The position numbers were made by a program, and so were the translations under genes. From Halorubrum trapanicum (GTDB lineage Archaea > Halobacteriota > Halobacteria > Halobacteriales > Haloferacaceae), in contig NZ_JAGGKE010000001.1 of NCBI RefSeq assembly GCF_017873555.1, positions 310,001 to 374,000 on the forward strand: a stretch of DNA of 64,000 bases, given 5' to 3'. Shown one piece after another: positions 52,328 to 61,506 of the stretch. Every line of letters starts with the position of its first letter. Within the stretch, counting starts at the first letter, position 1. The notes beneath the pieces were generated by a model. It was not told where the DNA came from, made no database searches, and saw only the letters and a program-made list of their open reading frames with translations.

Positions 52328-54516
52328 CCGATCGGATCCGCCGCGTCGCCCGGCGGTGCGCGACCGGCGTTCGCCGCGTTCTCCGACGGCTCGCGGTCGG
52401 CGTCCGCCGCGTTCTCCGGGTCGCCAGGTGGGAGTCGGCCCGCGCGTCCGGCGGCGTCGACCGTCGAACCCTCGCCGCCGGAATCGCGCTCCTCCTCGTC
52501 GCCGGCGGCGTCGTCGGCGTCGGCGTGGCGACCGGCGTCGCCGGGCTGGACGTCGACCGCGACGTCTACCGAGTCGGCGTCGATCCCGGGTCGCCGTACG
52601 CGGAGGCGATCGACGAGGAGGCGTCGCTTCGGCCCGTTTCGCCCGAAACGGCGTCGATCGGCGACTCCGCGGACGCGGTCGTGGTAACGGTGATCCGCCC
52701 AGGCTCCGGCGACGACGGGACGATCGACGGCGCGGACGTCGAGGAGGTCGTCGTCCGCGCGACCGACACGCAGAAGGGTGAGGCGGCGGCAGCGTCGGTC
52801 CGCGAGGCGGTCGAGTCGCACAACGAGCGCCTGATGCGCGCCGAACCGAATCAGACGGCCGCCTTCCCCGTCACCGTCACGCTCCGGTACGTCGGCCGGA
52901 CGACCGGGTTCGACGACGGCGCGACGCTCGGCGGCGGCGGGAGCGACGACGGGACCGGCGGCGAGAGCGATAGCGGCAGCGACGCGACAGACGGAAAAAT
53001 AGACAGTAGAGGCTCTGAAACCGGAGATGCCAGTTCCGGTGGAAACTCCACTAGTCGTACAGATGATACCGAGACGGGTGACGGTCCGTCAGGAGGCGGA
53101 TCGGCCGACGGCGGACCGGACGGCTCTGATTCCGGTGTGGACGGTAGCGACACGAGTATCGGCGACACCGACTCCGGCGACGCGGACGCGGACTCGAGCG
53201 ACGACGGCGGCTTCGCGGTGCCGTCGATCGGCGGCGGCACCTTCGGCGCCGACACGGTCGGCTCGCCGGGTTCAATCACGCCCCCGTTCCCGTTCACCTC
53301 GCTGCTGTTGGCGTTCGCCTTCCTCGTCCCGATGAACTTCCTGATCCAGGCGTACGGCTCGTCTATCCTCGACGAGCGAACGAACCGCCGGGGGGAGCCG
53401 CTGCTCGTCACGCCGCTGTCGCCGGCCGAGATCGTCGCCGGCAAGACGCTGCCGTACGCCGCGGCCGCCGCGGTCGTCACGTCCCTCATCGCGCTCGCGG
53501 TCGGCGGCGGAGCGCTCTCGGTGGTCGCCGTGGCGCCGATAGCGGCGGCGTTCCTCGGGGCCACCTTCGTCGGCGCGATGTTCGCGCGCTCGTTCAAGGA
53601 GCTGACCTTCGTCACGGTCGGCGTGAGCGTCCTGTTGACCACCTACGCGTTCGTCCCGGCTATCTTCACGAACGTGACGCCCGTGGCGCTCGTCTCGCCG
53701 CTGACGCTCGTCGTCTTCGACCTCCAGGGCGAGGCCGTCTCGGCCGGCGAGGCGCTCTTCTCGACCGCGCCGATGGCGGTCGGGGCGGCGCTGCTGTTCG
53801 GTCTCGGTCTCGGCGTCTACCGCGAGGAGGACATGTTCTCGCAAAAGCCCGTGACGCGGAAGTTCCTCGACGCGCTCGCGGTGCGGCTCTTCGCGATGCC
53901 CGCCGGCGCCGGGGCGGTCGGGGGCGGAGTCCTCGACCGCGACCGGCTCCGCGCGCTCGGCTCGGTCGCGCTCCTCACCGCCTGTACGATCCCCTTCGTA
54001 TTCGTCGCGGAGCTTTTGGCCGTCGCGGTGCTGTTCGCGCTGCCGGTCACGGTGTCGATCCCGGTGTTGCTCGTGACCATCGCGTTCGTCGAGGAGGTCG
54101 CGAAGAGCGTCGGACTCTACGCCGGGTTCGAGCGCGGCGTCTTCGCGCGGACCGACGGCGTCGGAGACGGTGACGGCGTCGGCGACGGTGACGGAAGGCT
54201 CCGCGTCGCGCTCGCGGTCGGACTCGCCTCGGGGACCGGGTTCTTCCTCGCGGAGAAGGTCACCGCGGTCGTCCAGGCGGTCGGACTCACCGACCTGTTC
54301 CTGGGTCGCGCCGCCTTCGGCGACGTGACCGGACTCTCCGGGCTGCCGCCGCTCGCGCTGGCGGCGCTGTTCTTCGCGCCGCTCGTCCTCCACGTCGCGA
54401 CGACGAGCGTCGCGAGCGTCGGGGCGAGCCGCGGGCGGACCGCGTACGCCGTGGCGCTGACCCTGGCGACGCTGGGGCACGCCGCGTACAACGCCGGGGT
54501 GGTGAGCCTTGGATAG
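52324..54516 (+). CDS. ABC-2-type permease fused to a PrsW-like intramembrane protease
   Basis: 730 residues, GTG start overlapping the ATPase stop. One helix (51-74), an outside domain, a Gly/Ser/Asp linker (200-300), an ABC-2-type membrane region (about 320-500) and a C-terminal protease domain (545-730) with all four PrsW/CPBP-like motifs: FVEEVAKSVG (E590, E591), FFLAEKV (E644), VLHVATT (H690) and LGHAAYNAG (H719). It suggests transport linked to membrane proteolysis. The linker around 223-253 is coded by an AT-richer patch. Confidence 0.82.
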   Translation: MTDRIRRVARRCATGVRRVLRRLAVGVRRVLRVARWESARASGGVDRRTLAAGIALLLVAGGVVGVGVATGVAGLDVDRDVYRVGVDPGSPYAEAIDEEASLRPVSPETASIGDSADAVVVTVIRPGSGDDGTIDGADVEEVVVRATDTQKGEAAAASVREAVESHNERLMRAEPNQTAAFPVTVTLRYVGRTTGFDDGATLGGGGSDDGTGGESDSGSDATDGKIDSRGSETGDASSGGNSTSRTDDTETGDGPSGGGSADGGPDGSDSGVDGSDTSIGDTDSGDADADSSDDGGFAVPSIGGGTFGADTVGSPGSITPPFPFTSLLLAFAFLVPMNFLIQAYGSSILDERTNRRGEPLLVTPLSPAEIVAGKTLPYAAAAAVVTSLIALAVGGGALSVVAVAPIAAAFLGATFVGAMFARSFKELTFVTVGVSVLLTTYAFVPAIFTNVTPVALVSPLTLVVFDLQGEAVSAGEALFSTAPMAVGAALLFGLGLGVYREEDMFSQKPVTRKFLDALAVRLFAMPAGAGAVGGGVLDRDRLRALGSVALLTACTIPFVFVAELLAVAVLFALPVTVSIPVLLVTIAFVEEVAKSVGLYAGFERGVFARTDGVGDGDGVGDGDGRLRVALAVGLASGTGFFLAEKVTAVVQAVGLTDLFLGRAAFGDVTGLSGLPPLALAALFFAPLVLHVATTSVASVGASRGRTAYAVALTLATLGHAAYNAGVVSLG

Positions 54517-55555
54517 CCGCCTGACGATCGCTGGGCGGGAGCTGGCGGGGCTGCGCGCCGAGAAGACGATCCTGCTGGCGATCGGGATCCAGCTGTTCAT
54601 CGCGGCGTTGTCGTCGTTCCTCGTCGTCGGACTCGTCTCGATGTACGACCCGGGCGCGCTCGACGGGGCGGAGATCGAGGTCGCGGCCGCGGGCGACGCC
54701 GTCGGCGACTTAGAGCGCGCCGCGAGCGAGGTCCCCGGTGCCTCCGTCACGCCCTACGCGGACGCTGGCGCGGCCAGGAGCGCCTTCGAGCGGAACGCGG
54801 CCGACGCGGTGGTGGTCGCGACCCACACGGAGTCGGGGCGGGTGTCGACCGCCGTCACCGCCCCGGACGCCACCGTGGAGACGACGGTGATCGTGGTACA
54901 GCTGCGCGACCTGTTGCGGACCTACGAGCTGAACGAGCGCGAGCAACGGGTCTCGTTCCTCGAGGAGTCGCCGCTGCCGCTCCCGGACCGGGGCGAGACC
55001 AGCCCGTACTTCTCGTTCACCTACACCGTGTTGATCCCGGTACTGGTGTTCCTCCCGGTGTTCATCTCGGGGTCGCTCGTCGTCGACTCGATCACGGAGG
55101 AGCTGGACCGGGGCACGATGGAGCTGCTCCGCGTCGCGCCCGTCACGCTCGCCGAGATCGTCGACGGGAAGGCGGCCGCGGCGGTCGGGATCGCCCCCGG
55201 ACAGGCCCTGCTGTGGCTCCTCCTGCTGGAGGCGAACGGCACGTCGGTCGCGAACGTCGGCCCGATCCTCGCGCTGATGACCGCGCTGACGACGCTGGTC
55301 GTCGCCGTCGCGGTCGGCATCTCGGCGGTCGCGCCCGACCGGCGCGCGGCGCAGCTGCTCTACTCGGTCGCGGTCCTCGTCCTGTTCGGCGGGGCGACGG
55401 CGATGGCGGGCGGTCCCGCGAACGCGGTGGCGAGACTCGCCATCGACAGCGCGGACGCGACGACGGGCGTCCTCGTGGTCGCGTACGCCGTCATCGCCGC
55501 GGCCGCGTACCTCGGCGTCCGCCGGGTCGTCGCCGTCGAGGGCTTCGGTCAGTAG
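54509..55555 (+). CDS. ABC-2-type permease (NatB-like)
   Basis: 348 residues with about six helices; the block ELDRGTMELLRVAPVTLAEIVDGK is typical of ABC-2 permeases. TTG start overlapping the previous stop by 8 nt. N-terminal helix, then an outside domain of about 140 residues. With 51317-52327 and 52324-54516 it forms one exporter; the substrate is not known. Confidence 0.88.
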   Translation: MDSRLTIAGRELAGLRAEKTILLAIGIQLFIAALSSFLVVGLVSMYDPGALDGAEIEVAAAGDAVGDLERAASEVPGASVTPYADAGAARSAFERNAADAVVVATHTESGRVSTAVTAPDATVETTVIVVQLRDLLRTYELNEREQRVSFLEESPLPLPDRGETSPYFSFTYTVLIPVLVFLPVFISGSLVVDSITEELDRGTMELLRVAPVTLAEIVDGKAAAAVGIAPGQALLWLLLLEANGTSVANVGPILALMTALTTLVVAVAVGISAVAPDRRAAQLLYSVAVLVLFGGATAMAGGPANAVARLAIDSADATTGVLVVAYAVIAAAAYLGVRRVVAVEGFGQ

Positions 55556-55559
55556 TCGC

Positions 55560-56387
55560 TCACCCGCCGAACGCGCCGAGGCTCGACTGGAGTTCCCGCT
55601 CGGGCACCGCGTCGGTCAGCTCGTAGCCGACGAGGTCGCGCGCGTCGACCGCGTACGTCGAGCCGCCGCGGTCGAGAACGATCACCCGGCCCTTCCAGCC
55701 GCGGACGGTCCCCGCGGCCATCGTCTCGGCGACGGGGCGGTCGTCGAGTTCGAGACCGTAGTCGAAGTCGAACCGCGCGATCGGGTCGAACCGGTCGAGG
55801 AGCGCCTCCCACGCGGCGTCGTCGACCGCGCGACCGAACCCGTCGAGCTTCGTCGGGACGCGGACGCGGTCGACGAGGTCGTCGCCGGCGGCCAGTTCCG
55901 CCTCCACCTCGCGAGCGATTCGACCGTTCGGGAACGTCCGGATATGCGCCGCGCGGTCGGCGCCCTGCTCGCGGAGGCGGGTCCCGAGGCGCCACTCGCG
56001 GGTGACGCCGACCTTCAACACGTCGGGCGCGAACGCGGCGAGGTACATCGCGTGCGTCTCGTGACAGTCCATCTCGTCTTTCAGGCACGTCCCGGTACAC
56101 CGGGCGCACACCCAGACGTGCGAGTGGTCGTCGCAGTAGGGCGCGTCTCCGGCGTCGCAGGCGATGTGGGCGCCGTCGTGGACGGTCCCCGCGCAGCGGC
56201 GCTCGCCGAGTCCGAAGGCGAGTTCGGTACCCGGACTCGCGTCCACGTAGTCGACGCTCCCGCCGCTCGCGACGTAGAGTCCGCCGCCGACCGGCCCGTC
56301 CGCTTCGGGGATCGGATCCCGTTCCGGGTCGCCGTCCGCGTCCGGCGAGTCGCTCGCGACGTCCGTCTCGTAGCCGACGACCTGCAC
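55560..56387 (-). CDS. DUF2797-family protein
   Basis: 275 residues. Cys/His-rich N-terminal half with CAGTVHDGAHIACDAGD and CARCTGTCLKDEMDCHE, then a long folded C-terminal half. The GTG at 56387 (MQVVGYETDV) is preceded by TATAAGC at the right distance. Function is unknown; convergent end with the ABC operon. Confidence 0.82.
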   Translation of the reverse strand: MQVVGYETDVASDSPDADGDPERDPIPEADGPVGGGLYVASGGSVDYVDASPGTELAFGLGERRCAGTVHDGAHIACDAGDAPYCDDHSHVWVCARCTGTCLKDEMDCHETHAMYLAAFAPDVLKVGVTREWRLGTRLREQGADRAAHIRTFPNGRIAREVEAELAAGDDLVDRVRVPTKLDGFGRAVDDAAWEALLDRFDPIARFDFDYGLELDDRPVAETMAAGTVRGWKGRVIVLDRGGSTYAVDARDLVGYELTDAVPERELQSSLGAFGG

Positions 56388-56410
56388 GCCGAGCGGTAGG
56401 GGGAGCCGAG

Positions 56411-56417
56411 GCTTATA
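56411..56417 (-). promoter_or_regulatory. TATA box of the DUF2797 gene
   Basis: TATAAGC on the minus strand, 24-30 nt before the GTG at 56387; it decides the start. Confidence 0.55.
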
Positions 56418-56508
56418 GGCGTCGTCGGCCGCCTCACTCGCGGAGTCGCAAGCGAGACGGGACCCCGACCGCCGAGGAGTTTTATTCGCGGGCGTCGCAG
56501 ACGCGGCC

Positions 56509-56874
56509 ATGCTCGACGCGACGCTCGCGGCGACCGCGACCGACGACGGGATCGCGCTCTCGCTGCGGATCGAAAATCCGGGTCCGGAACCCGTCACGCT
56601 CGACTTTCGGACCGGGCAACGGGCGGAGTTCACCGCGTACCCGGCCGCCGAGGAGGGCGAGGGGTCGGACGCGGATCGGACGGATCCCGTCTGGCGGGAC
56701 GGTGCGGGACGGATGTTCACGCAGGCGCTCGGCAGCGAGACAGTCGCCTCCGGCGAGTCGGTCGGTTACGAGGGGAAATGGCGGGACCCGCCCCCGGGAA
56801 CGTACCGGATCGTCGGCGAGGTGACGGCGACCGACCGCGACGTCCGCGCGGAGACGGTCGTCGATCTGGGGTGA
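56509..56874 (+). CDS. BsuPI-related intracellular proteinase-inhibitor-like protein
   Basis: 121 residues of a beta-sandwich: GIALSLRIENPGPEPVTLDF, then SGQRAEF-type and SVGYEGKWRDPPPGTY. The BsuPI pattern in other organisms is intracellular and only inferred to inhibit proteases. TTTTATTC precedes the ATG by about 30 nt. Confidence 0.72.
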   Translation: MLDATLAATATDDGIALSLRIENPGPEPVTLDFRTGQRAEFTAYPAAEEGEGSDADRTDPVWRDGAGRMFTQALGSETVASGESVGYEGKWRDPPPGTYRIVGEVTATDRDVRAETVVDLG

Positions 56875-56929
56875 GGGCGACACCGTCCGGATCGTATTTT
56901 ATAAGTGAATCCGGATTCGGGTCTCGGAC

Positions 56930-57379
56930 ATGCGCACGGCAGCCCTCCCGCCGGTCGTCGCCGCGGTCGTCGCGCTCGCGGTCAGCGGAATCAGACGGCT
57001 CTCGCCGATCATCCTCCAGTCGCCCGTCTCGCTCCCCTCGACCGAGACGCTCTCGGTGTACCTCATGAGCGCTCAGTTCGCCGCGTTCGTCCTGATATAC
57101 GGCCTGTTGTTCGGCGTCGCGCTCGCGTCGGGGGCGCGGGACGCGGACGTCTCCGCGACGTCGACGGCGCTGGCGACGGGCGCGAGCGCGACCGTCGCGT
57201 TCCTCGTCGGTTCGGCCGCGGTCCTCTCGTACCTCGGTCCGGACCGCAGCCCGGTCGTCACCGCCGTCTTCGCGCTCGGCGCGAGCCTCGGCATCGGGAT
57301 CCAGTTCGCGGTCGTCGCCTACGCGGGGGTCACCCTCGGCGCCAGCCGCCGCGAGGGACCGAACCCGACCCCGCCCTGA
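56930..57379 (+). CDS. Haloarchaeal membrane protein, four helices
   Basis: 149 residues with about four helices (LPPVVAAVVALAVSG first). TTTTATAAG at about 56895-56903 precedes the ATG. Ends exactly where menD ends on the other strand (convergent). Function unknown. Confidence 0.7.
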   Translation: MRTAALPPVVAAVVALAVSGIRRLSPIILQSPVSLPSTETLSVYLMSAQFAAFVLIYGLLFGVALASGARDADVSATSTALATGASATVAFLVGSAAVLSYLGPDRSPVVTAVFALGASLGIGIQFAVVAYAGVTLGASRREGPNPTPP

Positions 57380-59359
57380 TCAGGCCGAGTCCGTCGCGTC
57401 CCCGTGGACCGCGCGCTCGACCGCTTCCGCCAGCCGCTCGCGCGTGCGGTGGCTCGCCTCGGCGTCGGTCTCGACCTCGATCAGGTGCGAGCCGGCCGCC
57501 TCGTGAGCCTCCGAAACGGCGGCGGCGAGGTCGTCGGCGACCGCCGCCGCGCGTTCCGCCGGACTCTCGCCGCGGTCGGCGAGCGCGTCGGGGCGCGCGT
57601 CGATCCGCGCGTATTCCAGCCCGTGAAGCTCCGAGAGCGGCTCGAAATCCAGCCCGTGCGGCGTCACGAACGACTCGGTGAACGGCGGTTCGAACGCCGC
57701 TATCGGGAGCTTGTGGAAGATGCCGCCGCCGTCGTTGTTGAGCGCGACGACGGTGACGTCGACGTCGCAGCGGCCGATCGCGAGCAGGCCGTTCGAGTCG
57801 TGGTATAAGCCGAGGTCGCCGACGACGAGCGTGAGGTCGTCGGTCGTCCCGGCGCCCGCGCCGAGCGCGCTGGAGACGATACCGTCGATGCCGGAGACGC
57901 CCCGGTTGCCGAGGGCGGTGACGTTCGCGGTCGTCGGCCCGACGAACCGGTCGAGGTCGCGGACGGGCATCGAGTTGGAGACGAACAGCGTCGCCGGGTC
58001 CGGGAGCGCCCCCGCGACCGCGCGCAGCGCGTCGCCCTCGTGGAATCCCGCCTCGGTCCCGCGGTCGCCGGCGGTCGGCTCGTCGTCCGCGGTCTCGTCG
58101 GCCGTCGCGTCCGAGTCAGCCTCGCCGGCCGCGTCCGCCTCGCGGGCGTGAACCGCCTCGGCGGCGCGGTCGGCTTCCTCCCACTGGGCGCGCCAGTCGG
58201 GGTCTCCGCTTCCGCCCGCGACGAGCCGCGAGAGGCGGGCGCAGAGCCGGCTCGGCTCGGCGACGACGAGGTCGGTCGCGGCGAACTCCGCCTCCCGCCA
58301 GCGCCCGGCGGGGTCGACCTGATACTGGTCGGCGCCCGTCCCGGCGAGGTACTTCCGGAGCCGCTTCGAGGTCGGGGAGGCGCCGAGCCGGAGGACGAGG
58401 TCGGGGTCGGCCCACGTCTCGCCCGTCTCGCCGGTTCGGGCCGCGTCGCCGGTCTCCTCACCGTCGCCCGCCTCGTCCCCGCCGCCAGCGAGGTCGGCAG
58501 AGAGGTACGCGTCGTAGCTCCCGATCACGGGCGCGACGCGCGTGTGTCCGCCGTACCGCAGTCCGGAAAGCGGGTCGGCCAGCACGGGGAACCCGGTCGC
58601 GTGCGCGAGCGCCGTGACCGACTCCGGATCGATACCCGGCGGATCGGCCGGCCCCGCGACGATCAGCCCGCGGTCCGCCCCGCTCAGTTCGGTCGCGAGC
58701 GCGCGCAGCTCGTCGTCGCCCGGCTCGGGCGCGCCCGGGGTCACGTCGACGTAGGAGCCGTCGCGTCCGCGCTCGGCCGCCTCCGGCAGGTCCTCGGGCA
58801 CGTCGCCCGGGACCGGCGTCGGCTCCAGCGGCTTTTTAAACGGAACGTTGAGGTGGACCGGTCCCTGATCGGCGCCCTCGGCGGCCGCGACGGCGCGGGC
58901 GACGGTAGTGCGCAGCGACCGGAGCGCCCGGTCGTTCGCGGCCGGCTCCGGGAGGTCCTTGTAGAACCGGACGGCGTCGCCGTACAGCTTCTCCTGGTCC
59001 GCGGTCTGGTTCGCGCCGGAGTCGCGCAGTTCGGGCGGCCGGTCTGCGGTGAGCGCGAGGAGGGGAACCCGGGCCTCGCTCGCCTCCATCACGGCCGGGT
59101 GGTAGTTGGCGGCGGCGGTGCCGGAGGTACAGATCAGCGGCGTCACGCGGCCGGTCCTGCGGGCGCGTCCGAGCGCGAAGTACGCGGCGGAGCGCTCGTC
59201 GAGCTGCGAGAACACGCTGATCTCGTCGTGGCCGGCGGCGGCCACGGTCAGCGGCGTCGAGCGGCTGCCGGGCGAGGCGACGACGGCGTCGACGCCCGCG
59301 GCGACGAGCTCGTCGACGAGCGCGTCCGCCCACAGGACGTTCCGGTTCGGCGCGGTCAT
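57380..59359 (-). CDS. menD: SEPHCHC synthase MenD
   Basis: 659 residues. ThDP-dependent addition of 2-oxoglutarate-derived succinic semialdehyde to isochorismate, a menaquinone step. Blocks: VASPGSRSTPL, FSQLDERSAAYFALG, LTADRPPELRDSGANQT and the ThDP motif GDLGLYHDSNGLL. Acidic inserts are found near 300-320 and 415-445. The TATA-like TATTTAC is at about 59382-59388 on the minus strand. Confidence 0.95.
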   Translation of the reverse strand: MTAPNRNVLWADALVDELVAAGVDAVVASPGSRSTPLTVAAAGHDEISVFSQLDERSAAYFALGRARRTGRVTPLICTSGTAAANYHPAVMEASEARVPLLALTADRPPELRDSGANQTADQEKLYGDAVRFYKDLPEPAANDRALRSLRTTVARAVAAAEGADQGPVHLNVPFKKPLEPTPVPGDVPEDLPEAAERGRDGSYVDVTPGAPEPGDDELRALATELSGADRGLIVAGPADPPGIDPESVTALAHATGFPVLADPLSGLRYGGHTRVAPVIGSYDAYLSADLAGGGDEAGDGEETGDAARTGETGETWADPDLVLRLGASPTSKRLRKYLAGTGADQYQVDPAGRWREAEFAATDLVVAEPSRLCARLSRLVAGGSGDPDWRAQWEEADRAAEAVHAREADAAGEADSDATADETADDEPTAGDRGTEAGFHEGDALRAVAGALPDPATLFVSNSMPVRDLDRFVGPTTANVTALGNRGVSGIDGIVSSALGAGAGTTDDLTLVVGDLGLYHDSNGLLAIGRCDVDVTVVALNNDGGGIFHKLPIAAFEPPFTESFVTPHGLDFEPLSELHGLEYARIDARPDALADRGESPAERAAAVADDLAAAVSEAHEAAGSHLIEVETDAEASHRTRERLAEAVERAVHGDATDSA

Positions 59360-59410
59360 TACCGCCGCTTCGGTCTCCGGCGTAAATACTCCGGCGGGTT
59401 CGACCGAACG

Positions 59411-59797
59411 TCACTCCGACTCGGACTCTCGCCCCGTCACCTTCCGGATACACGAGGAGCCGAACGGCCCGAGTTCGCCGGCGTCCAACTGGATGAAGTG
59501 GCCCGTCGAGATCGACGTGCCACAGCGCCGGCACTCGAACTCGCCCTCGCGGGCGACGACCTGGCTGTCGTACTCGACGTAGGTCCCGTTTCGCCGGACC
59601 CGCAATCGGGCGCCCTCGCGGTCGATGACCCCGCGCTTCTCGGCGGCGTCGAGGATGTCGCGGGTGAGCGCCGGGCTGGTCGTGATCGTCTCGATCCGGT
59701 CGACCGCCGCGGCGAGGTCCAGCTCCTCGCGTTCGAGGTGGGCCAGCAGCTCGACGCCGAGATCCAGCTTCTCGTCGCGGGTCGGCGGCTCCGTCAC
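59411..59797 (-). CDS. Haloarchaeal hypothetical with Cys-rich C-terminus
   Basis: 128 residues, GTG start at 59797 after a CTTAAG box about 25 nt away. Helical N-terminus (LDLGVELLAHLEREELDLAA), then FECRRCGTSISTGHF and SSCIRK, which look like a zinc site. Longer frame upstream is rejected because of the box. No named family is certain. Confidence 0.7.
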   Translation of the reverse strand: MTEPPTRDEKLDLGVELLAHLEREELDLAAAVDRIETITTSPALTRDILDAAEKRGVIDREGARLRVRRNGTYVEYDSQVVAREGEFECRRCGTSISTGHFIQLDAGELGPFGSSCIRKVTGRESESE

Positions 59798-59923
59798 GGC
59801 CGGCGAGACGGCGCGATCCCTCTTAAGTCGGCTGGATGGCGGCCGGGGTTTGAGCCGCCGCGCCGGTCGGGTCGCGCCGCCGCGGACCGGCAGTTTCACG
59901 TCGTTCGGCCGACACTTCTGGCC

Positions 59924-60289
59924 GTGGTCCGATCCCGCGACCGGTCCCGTCGCCGCCCCGCCTACCGCCGTCGGCCCGGCGAGTTCTACTGGCTGTGGAT
60001 CGCGGCGACCGCGACGTACGGCGTCGGCGACGTCGTCTCCACGATCGCCTTCCTCCGATACGTCCCGGCGATCGATGAGGCGAACCCGGTCGTGCGGGTC
60101 GCGCTGGAGTCGTTCGGGCTTTCGGGACTCGTCGCGCTGAAGATAGCCGTCTACCTCGTGATGCTCTGGATCAGCGTCGAGGGGGCGCGCGAGGGCGACC
60201 GCCTGCTGTACTACTTCCCGCCGGTGCTGCTCACGGCGACGGGCGCGTACCTCACCGCGAGCAACGTGCGCCTGCTCTGGCTCTCCTGA
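59924..60289 (+). CDS. DUF5658-like membrane protein
   Basis: 121 residues, GTG start. Basic start, then about three or four helices beginning FYWLWIAATATYGVGDVVST, with IDEANPVVRVAL in the loop. The combination matches small haloarchaeal membrane proteins. Start is the least certain part. Confidence 0.65.
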   Translation: MVRSRDRSRRRPAYRRRPGEFYWLWIAATATYGVGDVVSTIAFLRYVPAIDEANPVVRVALESFGLSGLVALKIAVYLVMLWISVEGAREGDRLLYYFPPVLLTATGAYLTASNVRLLWLS

Positions 60290-60381
60290 CGCGCGGACCG
60301 GGACGCTCGGGCGGTCTCGCGCCCCCGTCCGGAATCGCCCCCACCGACACCGACTTTCCCGCGCGGCGCGGATCTCCGGCC

Positions 60382-61506
60382 ATGCTCTCTGACACCCCCG
60401 GATTCCACCACGTCTCGGGGATCGTCGGCGACCCCGAGTCGCACGCCGCCTTCTACGGCGAGACGCTCGGGCTCCGCCTGCTCCGGCGGACGGTGAACTA
60501 CGAGGACGTCCTCAGGTACCACCTCTACTTCGGCGACGCGACCGGCTCGTCGGGGTCCGTGTTCACCGTCTTCCCGGACCCGAACGCCGATCCCGGTCGA
60601 ACCGGGAAACCCGGCTACGAGACCGTCGCCTTCGCGGTACCCCCGGACTCCATCAGCTACTGGCGCGACCGCCTCGCCGACCGCGGCATGGAGGCGGGAC
60701 CGCTCGACCCCGACGCGCGCTTCGGGGACCGCGGGCTGACGCTCGCGGACCCCTCCGGGACGAAGATCGAACTGGTCGGAACCGAGCGCAGCGGGTCGAA
60801 CCCGTGGATCGACGGTCCGGTGCCCGCCAAGCACGCGATCCGCGGACTCCGCGGGGTGACCGCGCTCCCCGCGGACCCGTACGGGACCGCGAGCGTGCTG
60901 GAGACCCTCGGCTTCGAGTACGAGGCCGAATCGGGCGACCGGGTGCGGTACCGCGCGCCCGGCGACCGCGCGACGGTCGTCGACTTACTCGACCGCGACG
61001 CCGCGTACCTCCGGGAAGGGCCGGGGACGCTCCACCACGCCGCGGTGCGCGTCGCCGACCGCGAGGCGCTGCTGGAGTGGCACGGGCTGTTCCGCGACCG
61101 CGGGTACGAGGTCTCGCGCGTGAAGGACCGGCACTTCTTCCACTCGCTGTACGTCCGCGGTCCCGGCGGTCTCCTCGTCGAGCTCGCGACCGAGGCGCCG
61201 ACCGCCGACGGGCCGCCCGGCCCGGGACTCGCCGACCCGGACGCGACCGGACACGCGACGGATCTCTACCTCCCGCCGCGGTTCGAGGACGACCGCGAGC
61301 TGATCGAGTCGCAGCTACCGACGTTCGAGATACCGGGACCGGAGCAAGGGAACTCAGGCGCGGATTCGTCGCGATGTGCCGCCGGATCCCCGGCGTCTCC
61401 GGGCCGCACGCGGACGCGACGCTCGTCACCGGCGGCGCCCCGGTCGCGGCCGCCGAGGTCGCGGTTGTGTTGGTCCACGGCCGCGGCGGCACGGCGGAGG
61501 GGCTGA
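60382..61506 (+). CDS. Ring-cleaving dioxygenase (two VOC modules, MhqE/MhqO-like)
   Basis: Up to 374 residues. Module 1 starts PGFHHVSGIVGDPESHAAF and module 2 GLRGVTALPADPYGT; the family tail LYLPPRFEDDRELIESQLP is seen near residue 300-318. A normal protein would end shortly after that, but here the frame stays open to 61506, some 130 nt into the next gene, so the last about 55 residues are non-homologous. A lost stop or frameshift near 61340-61370 is likely. The pair with the following esterase mirrors bacterial mhqED. Confidence 0.85.
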   Translation: MLSDTPGFHHVSGIVGDPESHAAFYGETLGLRLLRRTVNYEDVLRYHLYFGDATGSSGSVFTVFPDPNADPGRTGKPGYETVAFAVPPDSISYWRDRLADRGMEAGPLDPDARFGDRGLTLADPSGTKIELVGTERSGSNPWIDGPVPAKHAIRGLRGVTALPADPYGTASVLETLGFEYEAESGDRVRYRAPGDRATVVDLLDRDAAYLREGPGTLHHAAVRVADREALLEWHGLFRDRGYEVSRVKDRHFFHSLYVRGPGGLLVELATEAPTADGPPGPGLADPDATGHATDLYLPPRFEDDRELIESQLPTFEIPGPEQGNSGADSSRCAAGSPASPGRTRTRRSSPAAPRSRPPRSRLCWSTAAAARRRG

